From: Phoronis australis
Lineage: Eukaryota; Phoronida; Phoronidae
Assembly (NCBI GenBank): GCA_002633005.1
Contig: NMRA01000417.1
Location: 198,158-262,157, forward strand
Direction of reading: 5' to 3'
DNA length: 64,000 nt
Positions 61,301 to 62,076 of the stretch are shown piece by piece (the stretch's first letter is position 1; every line of letters begins with the position of its first letter). Both the position numbers and the translations under genes were made by a program. A model generated the notes under the pieces. The model was not told the DNA's origin. It worked only from the letters and a program-made list of their open reading frames with translations, and ran no database searches.

Positions 61301-62076
61301 ACTCTGACTCCTCGTTGAACATGCTGGAGGCAGTAACTCAGCTGGCTGAGGTGGGCAATTCAGAGGCTGTACAGTATGAAACAGTGGACTCGGACTCGGA
61401 GACACCCGACATTGGTCAAGCCTTGCTGTGTGTCACTGAACCAGTGTGCTCTGAGTCTGATCAGGATGATGGATGTGTGATTCCAGATCACCAGGTGGAG
61501 CAGCTGTCAGGTGAAGACATTTCTAGTGAAAGCTACCAGGTGGAGCAGCTGTCAGCTGGAGACGCTGCTGGGGAAAGTTGTGGTTACCAGATGGACCTTT
61601 CAGTAAGTGCAGATCTTACCAAGAGCTTTGCAGAGCACGAGGACCAGTATTCAGGTGTAGATCAGGCTGAGATGAGTGACTACGATAATGCAGAGGACCT
61701 AGCAAGACCACCGTTCACTGGTGAGCGGGAAGTAGATGATGGTAATACTGACTTAACAACACAGACAAGGGACTCTCGTATTGAGGAGACAGATCAGGGT
61801 GTGGTTGTAGAGGAGGAATCCAGCCAATCACAAACTGTGCCTGATTTAGCGTTGATCAACACTGGTGAATTTCCTGATGTGTTTGAAGGTGAGGAGTTGC
61901 ACATTAAAGAGGACATGGTTGATATTGCAGAGACAGATGGGGTCCACGATGATGACAAGAGGAATAGTGATGGACATGTCGACATGGGGGATAGTGGGCA
62001 GCAGAAAGAGTCTACATCATCTAGTGACGATGAGTTCATTGATACACAAGAACCTGTAGATGACGCACTGATCTGA
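1270..62076 (+). CDS. ARHGEF11/12: RGS-family Rho guanine nucleotide exchange factor (ARHGEF11/12, RhoGEF2 type), 35 exons, 5' incomplete
   Basis: Whole-gene entry; exons are listed separately. The joined reading frame is 5208 nt with consistent phases at all 34 junctions. Window-local residues: coiled coil 1-77, Ser/Thr-rich linker 78-290, RGS-homology domain about 291-505, C1 zinc finger about 511-563, linker 564-802, DH about 803-1005, PH about 1015-1135, conserved C-terminal helical region about 1135-1315, acidic tail to 1735. Domain order matches fly RhoGEF2 and worm RHGF-1. In this family a PDZ domain precedes the coiled coil; none is visible in 1-1269, so start codon and PDZ should lie upstream. 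Family role: G-alpha12/13 engages the RGS domain at the plasma membrane and DH-PH activates RhoA. Family assignment is firm; choosing between ARHGEF11 and ARHGEF12 is not meaningful, because invertebrates have one ancestor of both. It could be called RhoGEF2-like. Confidence 0.93.
1351..1700 (+). repeat. degenerate ~70-bp minisatellite beginning at the exon-1 splice donor
   Basis: Units start near 1351, 1418, 1494, 1547 and 1618. Each carries AAGTTGGGTC or a variant (AAGTGTGATC in the last), then a G-rich GGGGAGGAGTT block. The first unit is the authentic 5' splice site (GAT|GTAAGTTGGGTC). Later units read GTGCAAGTTGGGTC, so the donor is degraded in them. Further diverged units lie at 2195-2460, beyond a small transposon. 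Confidence 0.75.
1784..2040. mobile_element. TTAA-flanked MITE, ~250 bp (copy 1)
   Basis: Left end TTAA then AAGGATAC (1784-1795); right end GGTATCCTT (2028-2036) then TTGA, a one-base-decayed TTAA. The ends are inverted repeats. The interior (about 1850-2020) resembles 13380-13545, for example GCGTAGGTC..CTTGC and ATTTTGTTTCA.AGAACT. No coding capacity. TTAA duplications are typical of Kolobok and piggyBac; purine-purine termini favour Kolobok. Confidence 0.6.
2195..2460 (+). repeat. distal, diverged part of the splice-donor minisatellite
   Basis: Units TTAGCTGGGTCTGAAGAAG, TTAGTTGGATCAGAAGAGG and GTAAGTTAGGTCC continue the array that begins at 1351. The last one (about 2391-2403), preceded by GGAT, almost restores the exon-1 donor context. 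The array is split by the MITE at 1784-2040. Confidence 0.55.
2553..2702 (+). CDS. ARHGEF11/12: RhoGEF exon 2: coiled coil
   Basis: 150 nt, phase 0/0, acceptor TATTTCAG, donor GTGAGG. It encodes RIRREYLHHPNERL followed by a heptad-like QLAEAQKTIEVIKKQLELL, a short parallel coiled coil as seen between the PDZ and RGS domains of this family. It ends in a polar GQEGKQEPANTSTQ stretch. Confidence 0.85.
2703..2890 (+). repeat. ~55-bp tandem repeat starting at the exon-2 donor
   Basis: Roughly three diverged units, each with the pattern TGTTGTTAT.GTT.GCA.TGA.GGGG.A.TGGTC. Two more units lie at about 3930-3995, past the repeat element inserted at 2891. The array starts at the splice donor, as in the previous intron. 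Confidence 0.5.
2891..3862 (+). repeat. dispersed 'GCGCCCACAT' repeat, copy A (six ~140-bp monomers)
   Basis: Starts TGCGCCCACATATATATATG, then GTCCGTCCGGCGTCCG, then six diverged monomers. Each monomer has an ATAAAATTTGGCA-like motif, a CAGATGGATCCGACTAC-like motif, and ends CCTAGTGGCAATTTT. The CCTAGTG motifs recur near 3130, 3272, 3398, 3545, 3679 and 3838, a period of about 125-155 bp. Stop codons interrupt all frames. It is inserted in the tandem repeat of this intron. Confidence 0.8.
3925..3998 (+). repeat. two further units of the exon-2 tandem repeat
   Basis: TTATCACTATTTACAATGAA followed by GGGGGAGTGGTCA and GACAGTTGTTACAGTTGCCAG continue the array broken by copy A. Confidence 0.45.
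4042..4176 (+). CDS. ARHGEF11/12: RhoGEF exon 3: Ser/Thr-rich linker
   Basis: 135 nt, phase 0/0, acceptor TGTGTTTCAG, donor GTGAGT. It encodes a disordered Ser-rich segment (LSSPSTGSSTTSQSPDYSSH .. IVYAPVPW). There is no domain; good splice sites and an unbroken frame with its neighbours support it. SP dipeptides suggest phosphorylation, but that is inference. Confidence 0.8.
4584..4772 (+). CDS. ARHGEF11/12: RhoGEF exon 4: Ser/Thr-rich linker
   Basis: 189 nt, phase 0/0, acceptor TTTCCTTGCAG, donor GTAGGT. It begins GGSRGGFHQKSPSMPETFYS and continues with polar, Ser/Thr-rich sequence. It is a disordered linker between the coiled coil and RGS domain, and is followed by the largest intron of the gene. 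Confidence 0.82.
5510..6110 (+). repeat. tandem ~140-bp monomer repeat, second family
   Basis: About four monomers. Each contains TTGTCCGT, a CATGATGAAATTTGG-like motif (5590, 5730, 6014), a GATTTTCGGACGGATTTGGC-like motif, and GTGGCACCCCCTGTTGGC or a variant. The layout parallels the GCGCCCACAT family but the sequence is distinct. No open frame. Confidence 0.65.
6603..7117. repeat. dispersed GCGCC-ended repeat, copy 1
   Basis: Begins AATAAGGCGCCCGGGGCGCTTAG and shares about 500 bp of colinear similarity with 16615-17110, for example GTGAAATCG.AAGCTA.AATTCATC, CGCATTGCTATCAAA, CATCGCGATCG and AACACACATGT. The direct orientation and palindromic GGCGCCCGGGGCGCTTA start suggest the end of a DNA transposon. 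No transposase is visible. Confidence 0.65.
8150..8700 (+). repeat. dispersed 'GCGCCCACAT' repeat, copy B (diverged)
   Basis: Starts with a decayed CACCCACATACGTATAAATAT, then TCCGTCATCTCCGTCTGGCA and GGCATCCGCGGCTGTATCTC. Monomer motifs follow: CTTTCGGACAAATCTAACTAC, CTTCATGAAATTCATC, TTTTCGGATGGATTC and CCCCTTAGTGGCATTTTT. It has the same orientation as the other copies. Confidence 0.65.
9530..9960 (-). pseudogene. LINE-type reverse transcriptase remnant (C-terminal part)
   Basis: Read on the minus strand, this is a decayed LINE ORF2 end. Near 9905-9880 the frame gives LLGLLLDPNLKF, the usual LG..LD..L.F motif. Near 9760-9700 it gives ILQPHIDYCLPVWGHTNDT, the conserved PH.DYC..VWG motif. 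Near 9685-9610 it gives ARAILGTRTRD and KLGFMKVKQRNK, matching the (A)R.ILG..R..P...L...L...P...RR region. Stops and frameshifts separate the pieces, so it is dead. The motifs suit CR1/L2/Jockey-like clades; I cannot choose among them. It is antisense to the host gene. Confidence 0.75.
13136..13190. repeat. short hairpin element
   Basis: Ten-base inverted ends CTTTCCCACT / AGTGGGAAAG enclose 35 bp. It may be a remnant of a small foldback element. Confidence 0.35.
13209..13562. mobile_element. TTAA-flanked MITE (copy 2, diverged)
   Basis: Left end TTAA AAGGATACC (13209-13221); right end GATACCTT then ATAA (13551-13562), a decayed inverted partner. The interior resembles the element at 1784-2040 over about 165 bp. 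It is longer than copy 1 by about 100 bp and has no coding sequence. Confidence 0.5.
15845..15925 (-). repeat. short dispersed repeat with B-box-like motif, copy 1
   Basis: Shares AGAATCT..GGAACTGAATTTGAAC.CC..G.GTTG with 19873-19955. On the minus strand the core reads GTTCAAATTC, similar to a Pol III B box. It could be a SINE fragment or simply the interior of the surrounding element. Confidence 0.35.
16082..16082. other. ambiguous base (N)
   Basis: Single undetermined base in the assembly, inside intron sequence. Confidence 0.99.
16615..17110. repeat. dispersed GCGCC-ended repeat, copy 2
   Basis: Starts ATACCGTATTCGCCCTAATA followed by AGCGCCCAGGGCGCTTAG. It is colinear with 6603-7117 in the same direction. 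A possible right end with inverted GTGCTTATTATCGCC lies near 17380-17394, which would make a ~780-bp element. Such CGCCCTAATAAGCGCCC ends resemble pogo/Tigger-like elements, but no transposase supports that. Confidence 0.6.
19118..19178. repeat. (TG)n microsatellite
   Basis: CGTGTGTGTGTGTGTGTGTG followed by degenerate GCATGCG/TGTGTGTG units. Confidence 0.85.
19595..19809. mobile_element. 215-bp inverted-repeat element, copy 1
   Basis: Perfect 11-bp inverted ends GGGCATGCGCG (19595-19605) and CGCGCATGCCC (19799-19809). The reverse complement of the interior matches 47849-48052: CAAAGTGGGC.AAAAGGTCC, TCCGAGAAAA, CAAAAGTCCACTAAA and AAAGGTCCAC. No target duplication is evident and there is no coding sequence. 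Confidence 0.6.
19873..19955 (-). repeat. short dispersed repeat with B-box-like motif, copy 2
   Basis: Partner of 15845-15925. The minus-strand core GGGGTTCAAATTC is close to the Pol III B-box consensus. Similarity is about 75% by eye over 45 bp, then fades. Confidence 0.35.
20105..20190 (-). repeat. possible tRNA-derived SINE head
   Basis: Minus strand carries TAGCTGGGAG (A-box-like) and GGGTCGAATCC (close to the B box) spaced as in a tRNA. The cloverleaf stems do not pair convincingly, so it is not a functional tRNA call. Confidence 0.25.
20335..20346. repeat. poly-G run
   Basis: An uninterrupted G tract of about 11-12 bases within a G-rich region, prone to sequencing error. Confidence 0.8.
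22030..22619 (+). repeat. dispersed 'GCGCCCACAT' repeat, copy C (5' end decayed)
   Basis: Monomer motifs in order: CATATTCCTATTATGAATAGG, GAATTTTCAGATGGATC, GTGTCCCCTAGTGAGGAC, TTTTCATGGAATT, CACCACCTAGTGGCCATTT, GGCATCTGCATCTCTATTCG. It has the same orientation as the other copies and no intact frame. Confidence 0.65.
26216..26270. repeat. 25-bp tandem duplication
   Basis: TGATTCTGTCAACCGTTGGG followed by CAGCA occurs twice in direct succession (26216-26240, 26241-26265) plus five bases of a third. Confidence 0.9.
26332..26502. repeat. 171-bp duplicated segment, left copy (probable haplotype duplication)
   Basis: Matches 26757-26927 with one mismatch (26490 A versus 26915 T). It ends at GTCATTTTT, where a GCGCCCACAT repeat begins. 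The N at 26756 marks the junction. It looks like the allele with the insertion joined to the allele without it. Confidence 0.85.
26503..26755 (+). repeat. dispersed 'GCGCCCACAT' repeat, copy D (well preserved 5' end, truncated by N)
   Basis: Starts ATGCGCCCACATATTTATATG with its complementary GTGGACGC, so the first ~25 bases can form a hairpin. A (CCGT)n/GGCGTCC block and the first monomer follow (CATGAAATTTGGCACACATG, GGACGGATCCGACTAC, CCCCCTAGTGGCAATTTTAG). It breaks off at the N. Confidence 0.8.
26756..26756. other. ambiguous base (N) at a duplication junction
   Basis: Single N between the truncated repeat copy D and the second copy of the 171-bp segment. It is probably an assembly join. 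Confidence 0.9.
26757..26927. repeat. 171-bp duplicated segment, right copy
   Basis: Second copy of 26332-26502. Here GTCATTTTT continues into GTTTTAAAGTGGCAC, which looks like the uninterrupted (empty) site. Confidence 0.85.
27564..27680 (+). CDS. ARHGEF11/12: RhoGEF exon 5: acidic/Ser linker
   Basis: 117 nt, phase 0/0, acceptor TCGTTTCAG, donor GTCAGT. It encodes ATSLPTTMSVSELQTTSSFD and then a Ser/Gln/Asp-rich stretch ending DLIHDSGSE. It is disordered linker; the frame is maintained across a 22.8-kb intron. A GTGAGT-like alternative donor lies eight bases downstream but would shift the frame. Confidence 0.8.
29846..29971. repeat. ~18-bp minisatellite, left part
   Basis: Units of TTTTTACTAGCGATCATT and variants, about seven. 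The same unit, with GCTAGC, resumes at 31605, so the array seems split by the block 29972-31604. Confidence 0.8.
29972..30535 (+). repeat. dispersed 'GCGCCCACAT' repeat, copy E (internally deleted)
   Basis: Starts TGTGCCCACATATTTATAT and jumps straight to second-monomer sequence (AATTTAGAATATAGGCATC). It continues through three more monomers to CACCACCTAGTTGCCATTTTT at 30535, where copy F begins. The first monomer is missing. Confidence 0.75.
30536..31540 (+). repeat. dispersed 'GCGCCCACAT' repeat, copy F (contains gap)
   Basis: Full 5' end ATGCGCCCACATATTTATAT at 30536, close in sequence to copy D, then monomers 1 and 2, a 178-bp gap, and monomers ending about 31525 (GTGCCATCTAGTGGCCATTTT). 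It abuts copy E head to tail. Confidence 0.75.
30888..31065. other. assembly gap (178 N)
   Basis: Run of N within repeat copy F. Sequence to its right (CATTTCAATGCT.TGCGTTGCTC) is repeated near 31580-31606, so the join is doubtful. Confidence 0.99.
31605..31687. repeat. ~18-bp minisatellite, right part
   Basis: Units of TTTTTGCTAGCGATCATT continue the array of 29846-29971. Confidence 0.8.
32214..32336 (+). CDS. ARHGEF11/12: RhoGEF exon 6: acidic linker
   Basis: 123 nt, phase 0/0, acceptor GTTAACAG, donor GTGAGA. It begins PSLRMPDPNTAIEHGKLQMV and ends DDEFTSEEEQ, an acidic segment just before the RGS domain. Confidence 0.85.
33177..33251 (+). CDS. ARHGEF11/12: RhoGEF exon 7 (candidate, possibly cassette)
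   Basis: 75 nt, open, phase 0/0, matching both neighbours (exons 6 and 8 are also phase 0). It has a strong acceptor, TTTCTACTCTTCAG, but a weak donor, CAG|GTCATA. It encodes FYARSSDQSFGILGTLESQP followed by YVLHQ. Skipping it keeps the frame, so it may be alternatively spliced. Confidence 0.6.
33585..33808. repeat. ~68-bp tandem repeat, three copies
   Basis: Units contain ACTATCAATGATGCTCTCCT, TATCAATACACAAGTC and CACACTTTACTGTCGTT, with small differences. Intronic; the remainder of 33252-34094 shows nothing definable. Confidence 0.8.
34095..34208 (+). CDS. ARHGEF11/12: RhoGEF exon 8: start of RGS-homology domain
   Basis: 114 nt, phase 0/0, acceptor ACTATTACAG, donor GTGAGT. It encodes AIDDHGPFSDLSVLKTKPAH followed by LAVFIHYLISNSYDPSAL. 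The K.KPAHLAVF..Y..S..DP..L pattern is diagnostic of the RGS-like domain of ARHGEF1/11/12, which binds G-alpha12/13. Confidence 0.95.
34335..34470. repeat. ~55-bp tandem repeat downstream of exon 8
   Basis: Two to three diverged units of TTCTTCAAGAG.T.CTGT followed by CTGTTA.A.GGGTAGTA. The rest of this intron is unremarkable. Confidence 0.5.
34553..34651 (+). CDS. ARHGEF11/12: RhoGEF exon 9: RGS-homology domain
   Basis: 99 nt, phase 0/0, acceptor TATTGTTGCAG, donor GTGAGT. It encodes LFYLVSENYGSGSQKEMRKW and then AYEIYSTFLLKEA, the LFYL.. helix and the IW/IY.TFL..AP helix of the RGS core. Confidence 0.95.
34922..35090 (+). CDS. ARHGEF11/12: RhoGEF exon 10: RGS-homology domain
   Basis: 169 nt, phase 0 in and 1 out, donor GTTAGT. 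It begins PLTVSVEDSVVTDIDDVLVN and ends LLADFRNKRALG; the KR.LGL closing motif matches LARG and PDZ-RhoGEF. About 690 bp of unremarkable intron follow. Confidence 0.95.
35778..35883 (+). CDS. ARHGEF11/12: RhoGEF exon 11: RGS-homology domain
   Basis: 106 nt, phase 1 in and 2 out in bases carried, acceptor GTTGTGCAG, donor GTAAGT. It encodes LSQFYGDQVLQDDNMDKTTE and onwards to LAQDWQTL. LG..YG...L matches the C-terminal part of the RGS-like domain. Confidence 0.92.
36097..36260. repeat. 30-bp minisatellite just upstream of exon 12
   Basis: Five units of TGTTCACAGTGATGAACATGG plus CTTG.., starting at 36097, 36124, 36154, 36184 and 36214, plus a decayed sixth. Period 27 then 30 bp. Most units carry a TTCACAG acceptor-like motif. 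One frame stays open as 10-residue repeats, so it mimics a coding frame. Confidence 0.85.
36288..36450 (+). CDS. ARHGEF11/12: RhoGEF exon 12: end of RGS-homology domain
   Basis: 163 nt, donor GTAGGT, acceptor GATCTTGCAG. It encodes VTDNRDRSQAMASALATFLK and then NLGITRIGNV, matching the last RGS helices (DR...M..AL..(Y/F)...GI). A basic RDKRIFKIKSNKK leads to the C1 domain. Confidence 0.93.
37028..39235 (+). mobile_element. Kolobok-like DNA transposon, 2200 bp, TTAA-flanked
   Basis: Perfect 15-bp terminal inverted repeats AGGAGAATGCCACCC (37032-37046) and GGGTGGCATTCTCCT (39217-39231). They are flanked on both sides by TTAA (37028-37031 and 39232-39235), so element length is exactly 2200 bp. 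A THAP-domain ORF sits 171 bp inside the left end. A TTAA target duplication, purine-purine 5' termini and a THAP-bearing protein are together the hallmarks of the Kolobok superfamily. piggyBac also uses TTAA but lacks THAP domains and starts with CCY; P elements have THAP but 8-bp duplications. No long transposase core remains, so this copy is probably non-autonomous. Perfect ends suggest recent insertion. Confidence 0.8.
37203..37490 (+). CDS. THAP-type C2CH zinc-finger protein (transposon-encoded, truncated)
   Basis: 95 residues from ATG at 37203. THAP domain at residues 1-68: C4-x4-C9, Pro26 in FFRLP, Trp35, C59-x2-H62, then F63 and SDF. This is the C2CH zinc-binding pattern and hydrophobic core of THAP DNA-binding domains, which in transposases recognise the element ends. 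The start fits the rule that the first Cys lies within a few residues of Met. The C-terminal motif (AVPxIF-like) is not seen: after the SDF segment the frame ends CSRCLSSIS, while an overlapping frame (37372-37566) stays open, which may mean a frameshift or an intron. No DDE-type catalytic region follows. It belongs to the transposon, not to the host gene. Confidence 0.75.
   Translation: MSRCIVPACPNYEAAKKAGISFFRLPREPYMLRKWLAVVRNERYVVDSKYEAVKHLRVCGRHFVYSDFSEKFHLAKELSIRSVACACSRCLSSIS
39310..39424 (+). CDS. ARHGEF11/12: RhoGEF exon 13: C1 zinc finger, first half
   Basis: 115 nt, phase 0 in and 1 out, donor GTAAGT. It encodes VFTHKGHNFAASHYYSTVYC followed by ANCHKALWGIGNQGYQCI. The order H..F..(Y)C-x2-C....WG....Q-G-x2-C is the C1 signature. 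C1 domains bind two zinc ions and may contact diacylglycerol or lipid; the ligand here is unknown. Confidence 0.95.
39567..39701 (+). CDS. ARHGEF11/12: RhoGEF exon 14: C1 zinc finger, second half
   Basis: 135 nt, completes the split Asn codon of C-I-N-C. It encodes CEVSLHKNCLEKFEDLCGKK, giving the last C-x2-C partner, H-x2-C and C of the C1 motif. A basic KKNKKDRRS and a linker follow. Phase 1 out. Confidence 0.94.
39780..39860. repeat. (GGGA)n-like polypurine tract
   Basis: AGAGAGGAAGGGAGGGAGGG and similar G/A-only stretches. The strand is capable of G-quadruplex or triplex formation in principle. Confidence 0.75.
41567..41574 (+). promoter_or_regulatory. consensus TATA box (speculative internal promoter)
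   Basis: GGGTATAAATAGTGGGG is a textbook TATA context, about 70 bp upstream of the C-rich array and inside intron 14-15. A promoter here would give a protein starting after the C1 domain, with DH-PH intact. No other core element was identified, and a chance match is likely. Confidence 0.2.
41637..41765. repeat. C-rich 15-bp minisatellite (CCCCTCCCTCCCTCA)n
   Basis: Polypyrimidine lead-in followed by four near-perfect 15-bp units (about 41697-41762). The minus strand is (GGGTGAGGGAGGGAG)n and can form G-quadruplexes. Fifteen is a multiple of three, so open frames here are low-complexity artefacts. Confidence 0.92.
42910..43026 (+). CDS. ARHGEF11/12: RhoGEF exon 15: linker
   Basis: 117 nt, acceptor TGCTGTTTCAG, donor GTAAGA, phase 1/1. 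It encodes (I)EKAKQLHGHDDSDPLLSPKT and then PSVFQMQPPVTEVNENET. Pro/Ser-rich linker between C1 and DH. A unremarkable 1.1-kb intron follows (43027-44120). Confidence 0.88.
44121..44274 (+). CDS. ARHGEF11/12: RhoGEF exon 16: linker
   Basis: 154 nt, acceptor CTATTTTCAG, donor GTGAGT, ends with two bases of a Lys codon. It begins (A)PPREPQTTTAGGSSWVGKLV and contains KSPPPSPRSRSPEGTRAIK, a basic Ser-Pro cluster typical of phosphorylated linkers. Confidence 0.9.
44599..44641 (+). CDS. ARHGEF11/12: RhoGEF exon 17: short linker exon
   Basis: 43 nt, completes the split Lys codon, then KEALSRSGSLKNEP. Acceptor GCTTTTTCAG, donor GTAAGT; phases fit both neighbours. Confidence 0.8.
44829..44863 (+). CDS. 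ARHGEF11/12: RhoGEF exon 18: micro-exon
   Basis: 35 nt, RLGTKVNRRAK plus two bases of a Ser codon. Acceptor CTGTTACAG, donor GTATAA (weak). Including it is needed to keep phase between exons 17 and 19, which supports it. A 1.1-kb intron without recognised features follows. Confidence 0.7.
45944..46030 (+). CDS. ARHGEF11/12: RhoGEF exon 19: acidic Ser-rich linker
   Basis: 87 nt, acceptor ATCTCTTGCAG, donor GTAAGT. It encodes SDVNVDEETIKALSGESNND and then SSSASSLSN, ending with two bases of Lys. Confidence 0.87.
46610..46809 (+). CDS. ARHGEF11/12: RhoGEF exon 20: linker into DH domain
   Basis: 200 nt, acceptor TTTTCTTCAG, donor GTGAGC, phase 1 out. It contains RFIADSDLEVEPEMPTLDKQ, then KKLKPKEKKRQEVIN. 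The LKPKE..RQEVI..ELF run (across the junction) is the conserved lead-in to the DH domain in ARHGEF11/12. Confidence 0.94.
46810..48705 (+). other. 1.9-kb intron 20-21
   Basis: Holds the second copy of the inverted-repeat element (47849-48052). The remainder shows nothing I can name. Confidence 0.65.
47849..48052. mobile_element. inverted-repeat element, copy 2 (opposite orientation)
   Basis: Reverse-complement match to 19595-19809: CAAAGTGGGCGAAAAGGTCC, AAGTCCGAGAAAAGAAGAC, CAAAAGTCCACTAAAGAGAC and AAAGGTCCACTACGAAAAATT. Ends are decayed (CCCATGCGCG on the left). No coding sequence. Confidence 0.6.
48706..48852 (+). CDS. ARHGEF11/12: RhoGEF exon 21: DH domain, CR1
   Basis: 147 nt, acceptor TGTTTACAG, donor GTATGT. 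It encodes ELFFTEKTHLRNLKILDQLF and onwards to LVRTVFPNLEEVIKVH. E.(F)FTEK..(V/L)R.LK.LD is conserved region 1 of the DH helical bundle, which contacts RhoA switch 1. Confidence 0.96.
49416..49495 (+). CDS. ARHGEF11/12: RhoGEF exon 22: DH domain
   Basis: 80 nt, acceptor GCCTTTCAG, donor GTAAGA, phase 0 out. It encodes (K)TLNESMKKRHKESPVVPQVA and then DLLLNR, corresponding to the L...M..R...S.V...GD.LL helix of family DH domains. Confidence 0.93.
49496..50462 (+). other. intron 22-23
   Basis: About 1 kb. A 13-base inverted repeat ATCATTTATCATA / TATGATAAATGAT lies around 50178-50257. GGGCCC-centred motifs near 49664 and 50080 may mark a small element but are not convincing. Otherwise nothing definable. 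Confidence 0.5.
50463..50588 (+). CDS. ARHGEF11/12: RhoGEF exon 23: DH domain
   Basis: 126 nt, phase 0/0, acceptor CTATTTAG, donor GTGAGT. It encodes FEGSAGDTFKRECAMFIRNQ and then SYALELLKVRQRKEPKLAQLLA, matching F.G..G......A.FC..Q..ALE.(I/L)K.RQ.K....Q of LARG. Confidence 0.95.
50922..51039 (+). CDS. ARHGEF11/12: RhoGEF exon 24: DH domain, CR3
   Basis: 118 nt, phase 1 out, acceptor GACTTGCAG, donor GTAGGC. It encodes DAESNQLCRRLQLKDLIPTE and then FHRLTKYPLLIENLMKYT. DAES..LCRRLQLKD.IP....RLTKYPLL...KYT is the near-invariant CR3 segment of this subfamily; it forms the Rho-binding helix. Confidence 0.97.
51596..51759 (+). CDS. ARHGEF11/12: RhoGEF exon 25: DH C-terminus and DH-PH linker
   Basis: 164 nt, acceptor TTATTTCAG, donor GTAAGA, phase 0 out. 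It begins (V)NTPEHASLSQALKLSKEIL and continues to the QRKLDKKSLE..TEYK linker. L..A...S..IL..VN.A.KE.EN...L...Q..LD matches the terminal DH helix. Confidence 0.95.
52187..52424 (+). CDS. ARHGEF11/12: RhoGEF exon 26: PH domain, main part
   Basis: 238 nt, phase 1 out, acceptor GTTTGCAG, donor GTAAGA. It encodes SLDLTQHKLLFNGDLTWRLN and onwards to HVALLEDLLVILQRQDDKYV and SPIIKLPSIFLRINAS. G.LTWR...K...V.VLLLED.LV(L/I)LQ.QD.K..LK is the PH core of ARHGEF11/12, which follows DH and assists exchange. Confidence 0.96.
52804..52891 (+). CDS. ARHGEF11/12: RhoGEF exon 27: PH domain
   Basis: 88 nt, completes Asp codon, DKRAFFLVSTSGVGPQIYDL then VAVSCELRKA. DK.A.F.(I/V)STS..G.QIY.LVA.(T/S) is strongly conserved in LARG-type PH domains. 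The donor at 52892 is followed almost at once by a 17-bp minisatellite. Confidence 0.96.
52907..53283. repeat. 17-bp minisatellite (TTCATGCCCACATCAGT)n, ~22 units
   Basis: Degenerate array beginning 15 bp past the exon-27 donor. Units vary (CCCACGTCAGTTCATG, CCCATGTCAGTTTGTA and similar). All three forward frames are partly open because the repeat lacks stops; these are not genes. The rest of this intron to 53901 is unremarkable. Confidence 0.92.
53902..54000 (+). CDS. ARHGEF11/12: RhoGEF exon 28: PH C-terminal helix
   Basis: 99 nt, acceptor GTGTTGTAG, donor GTGAGT. It encodes (A)WFRNISDAVSEAQKSNSGRR followed by NARVVTVEQERNT. The invariant Trp of the PH C-terminal helix is the first full codon (TGG). 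Confidence 0.93.
54350..54498 (+). CDS. ARHGEF11/12: RhoGEF exon 29: C-terminal region
   Basis: 149 nt, acceptor ATTTCTTGCAG, donor GTTGGT. It includes AAGIIQPKEVVVSSPAYTQS, similar to the L(I/V).P.EV.VSSP motif C-terminal to PH in vertebrate ARHGEF11/12. Confidence 0.93.
54846..54955 (+). CDS. ARHGEF11/12: RhoGEF exon 30: conserved C-terminal helix
   Basis: 110 nt, acceptor CTGTTTGTAG, donor GTTAGA, phase 0 out. It encodes DFIKQKDGEIKSALEEKHKM and then IAKMMNIPAEDFETVAE. The (L)..K...A...(L/I)P.EDFE.(I/V)AE block is shared with ARHGEF11/12. Confidence 0.94.
55470..55587 (+). CDS. ARHGEF11/12: RhoGEF exon 31: conserved C-terminal helix
   Basis: 118 nt, phase 1 out, acceptor TATTTTGCAG, donor GTATTA. 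It encodes MSGEVDGEKEPRDLVLASIY and then QLDRLTSLIKESTHLQTAQ, matching the (K)ELVLAS...A..LT.LI.E helix of the family. Flanking intron 54956-55469 has short TCACTA repeats near 55310-55435. Confidence 0.93.
56511..56608 (+). CDS. ARHGEF11/12: RhoGEF exon 32: C-terminal region, exon with repeated donor
   Basis: 98 nt with the proximal donor at 56609 (CTG|GTAAGT), acceptor CCTGTTTTAG. It encodes (A)VSVPKDEKRQQVAADKIVP then ITSCLQDYLSQLL. The end of the exon and its donor are tandemly repeated downstream, so this exon could be lengthened in frame by 28, 60 or 92 codons (donors at 56693, 56789, 56885). The short form is chosen because the repeats look derived. Confidence 0.85.
56591..56905 (+). 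repeat. tandem repeat of exon end plus splice donor (six GTAAG donors)
   Basis: Candidate donors CTGGTAAGT/C at 56609, 56693, 56739, 56789, 56835 and 56885, spaced 84, 46, 50, 46 and 50 bp. The higher-order unit is therefore 96 bp, a multiple of three. Each ~96-bp unit holds CAGGATTATCCGTCACATTT or a version of it, then ACTGGTAAG.CAT.TAGTGGTCAC. The frame stays open to a stop at 56924-56926. Donors 1, 2, 4 and 6 share the phase; 3 and 5 do not. Confidence 0.92.
57533..57665 (+). CDS. ARHGEF11/12: RhoGEF exon 33: Ser/Pro-rich C-terminal linker
   Basis: 133 nt, phase 0 in and 1 out, acceptor TTGCTGTTACAG, donor GTGAGT. It encodes GLLSMKETEQAGTSLKVVPP and then a Ser/Gly/Asp-rich tail ending MIDET. 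Confidence 0.87.
58137..58175 (+). CDS. ARHGEF11/12: RhoGEF exon 34 (candidate 39-bp micro-exon)
   Basis: 39 nt, open, phase 1/1, so it can be included or skipped without changing frame. Acceptor GTGAATTTCAG, donor CAG|GTAACT. It encodes DQGPKPAEDSSKP. Both splice signals are good but length gives little power. Confidence 0.55.
58176..60982 (+). other. 2.8-kb last intron
   Basis: Contains the 55-bp duplication and foldback at 60210-60346. The rest shows no recognisable gene or element. Confidence 0.65.
60210..60346. repeat. 55-bp direct duplication with adjoining inverted arm
   Basis: 60210-60264 and 60265-60319 are near-identical (TATTACTAGAGACCAGCTTC .. GTGTCATAGTTTGT). GTTTGTTATTACTAGAGACC (60259-60278) then pairs with GGTCTCTAGCAATAACAAAC (60327-60346), 19 of 20 bases, giving a foldback. 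Confidence 0.85.
60983..62076 (+). CDS. ARHGEF11/12: RhoGEF exon 35: terminal exon, acidic tail
   Basis: 1094 nt, acceptor TATGCTTGCAG, stop TGA at 62074. It encodes (A)LLFGFTPEPVEPPL and then about 350 residues very rich in Asp, Glu and Ser with no domain. A short internal duplication, YQVEQLS/HQVEQLS, is at about 61490-61560. It ends SSSDDEFIDTQEPVDDALI. Its length in one exon, lack of stops and matching phase make it real. Function of the tail is unknown; it is likely disordered and lineage-specific. Confidence 0.93.
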
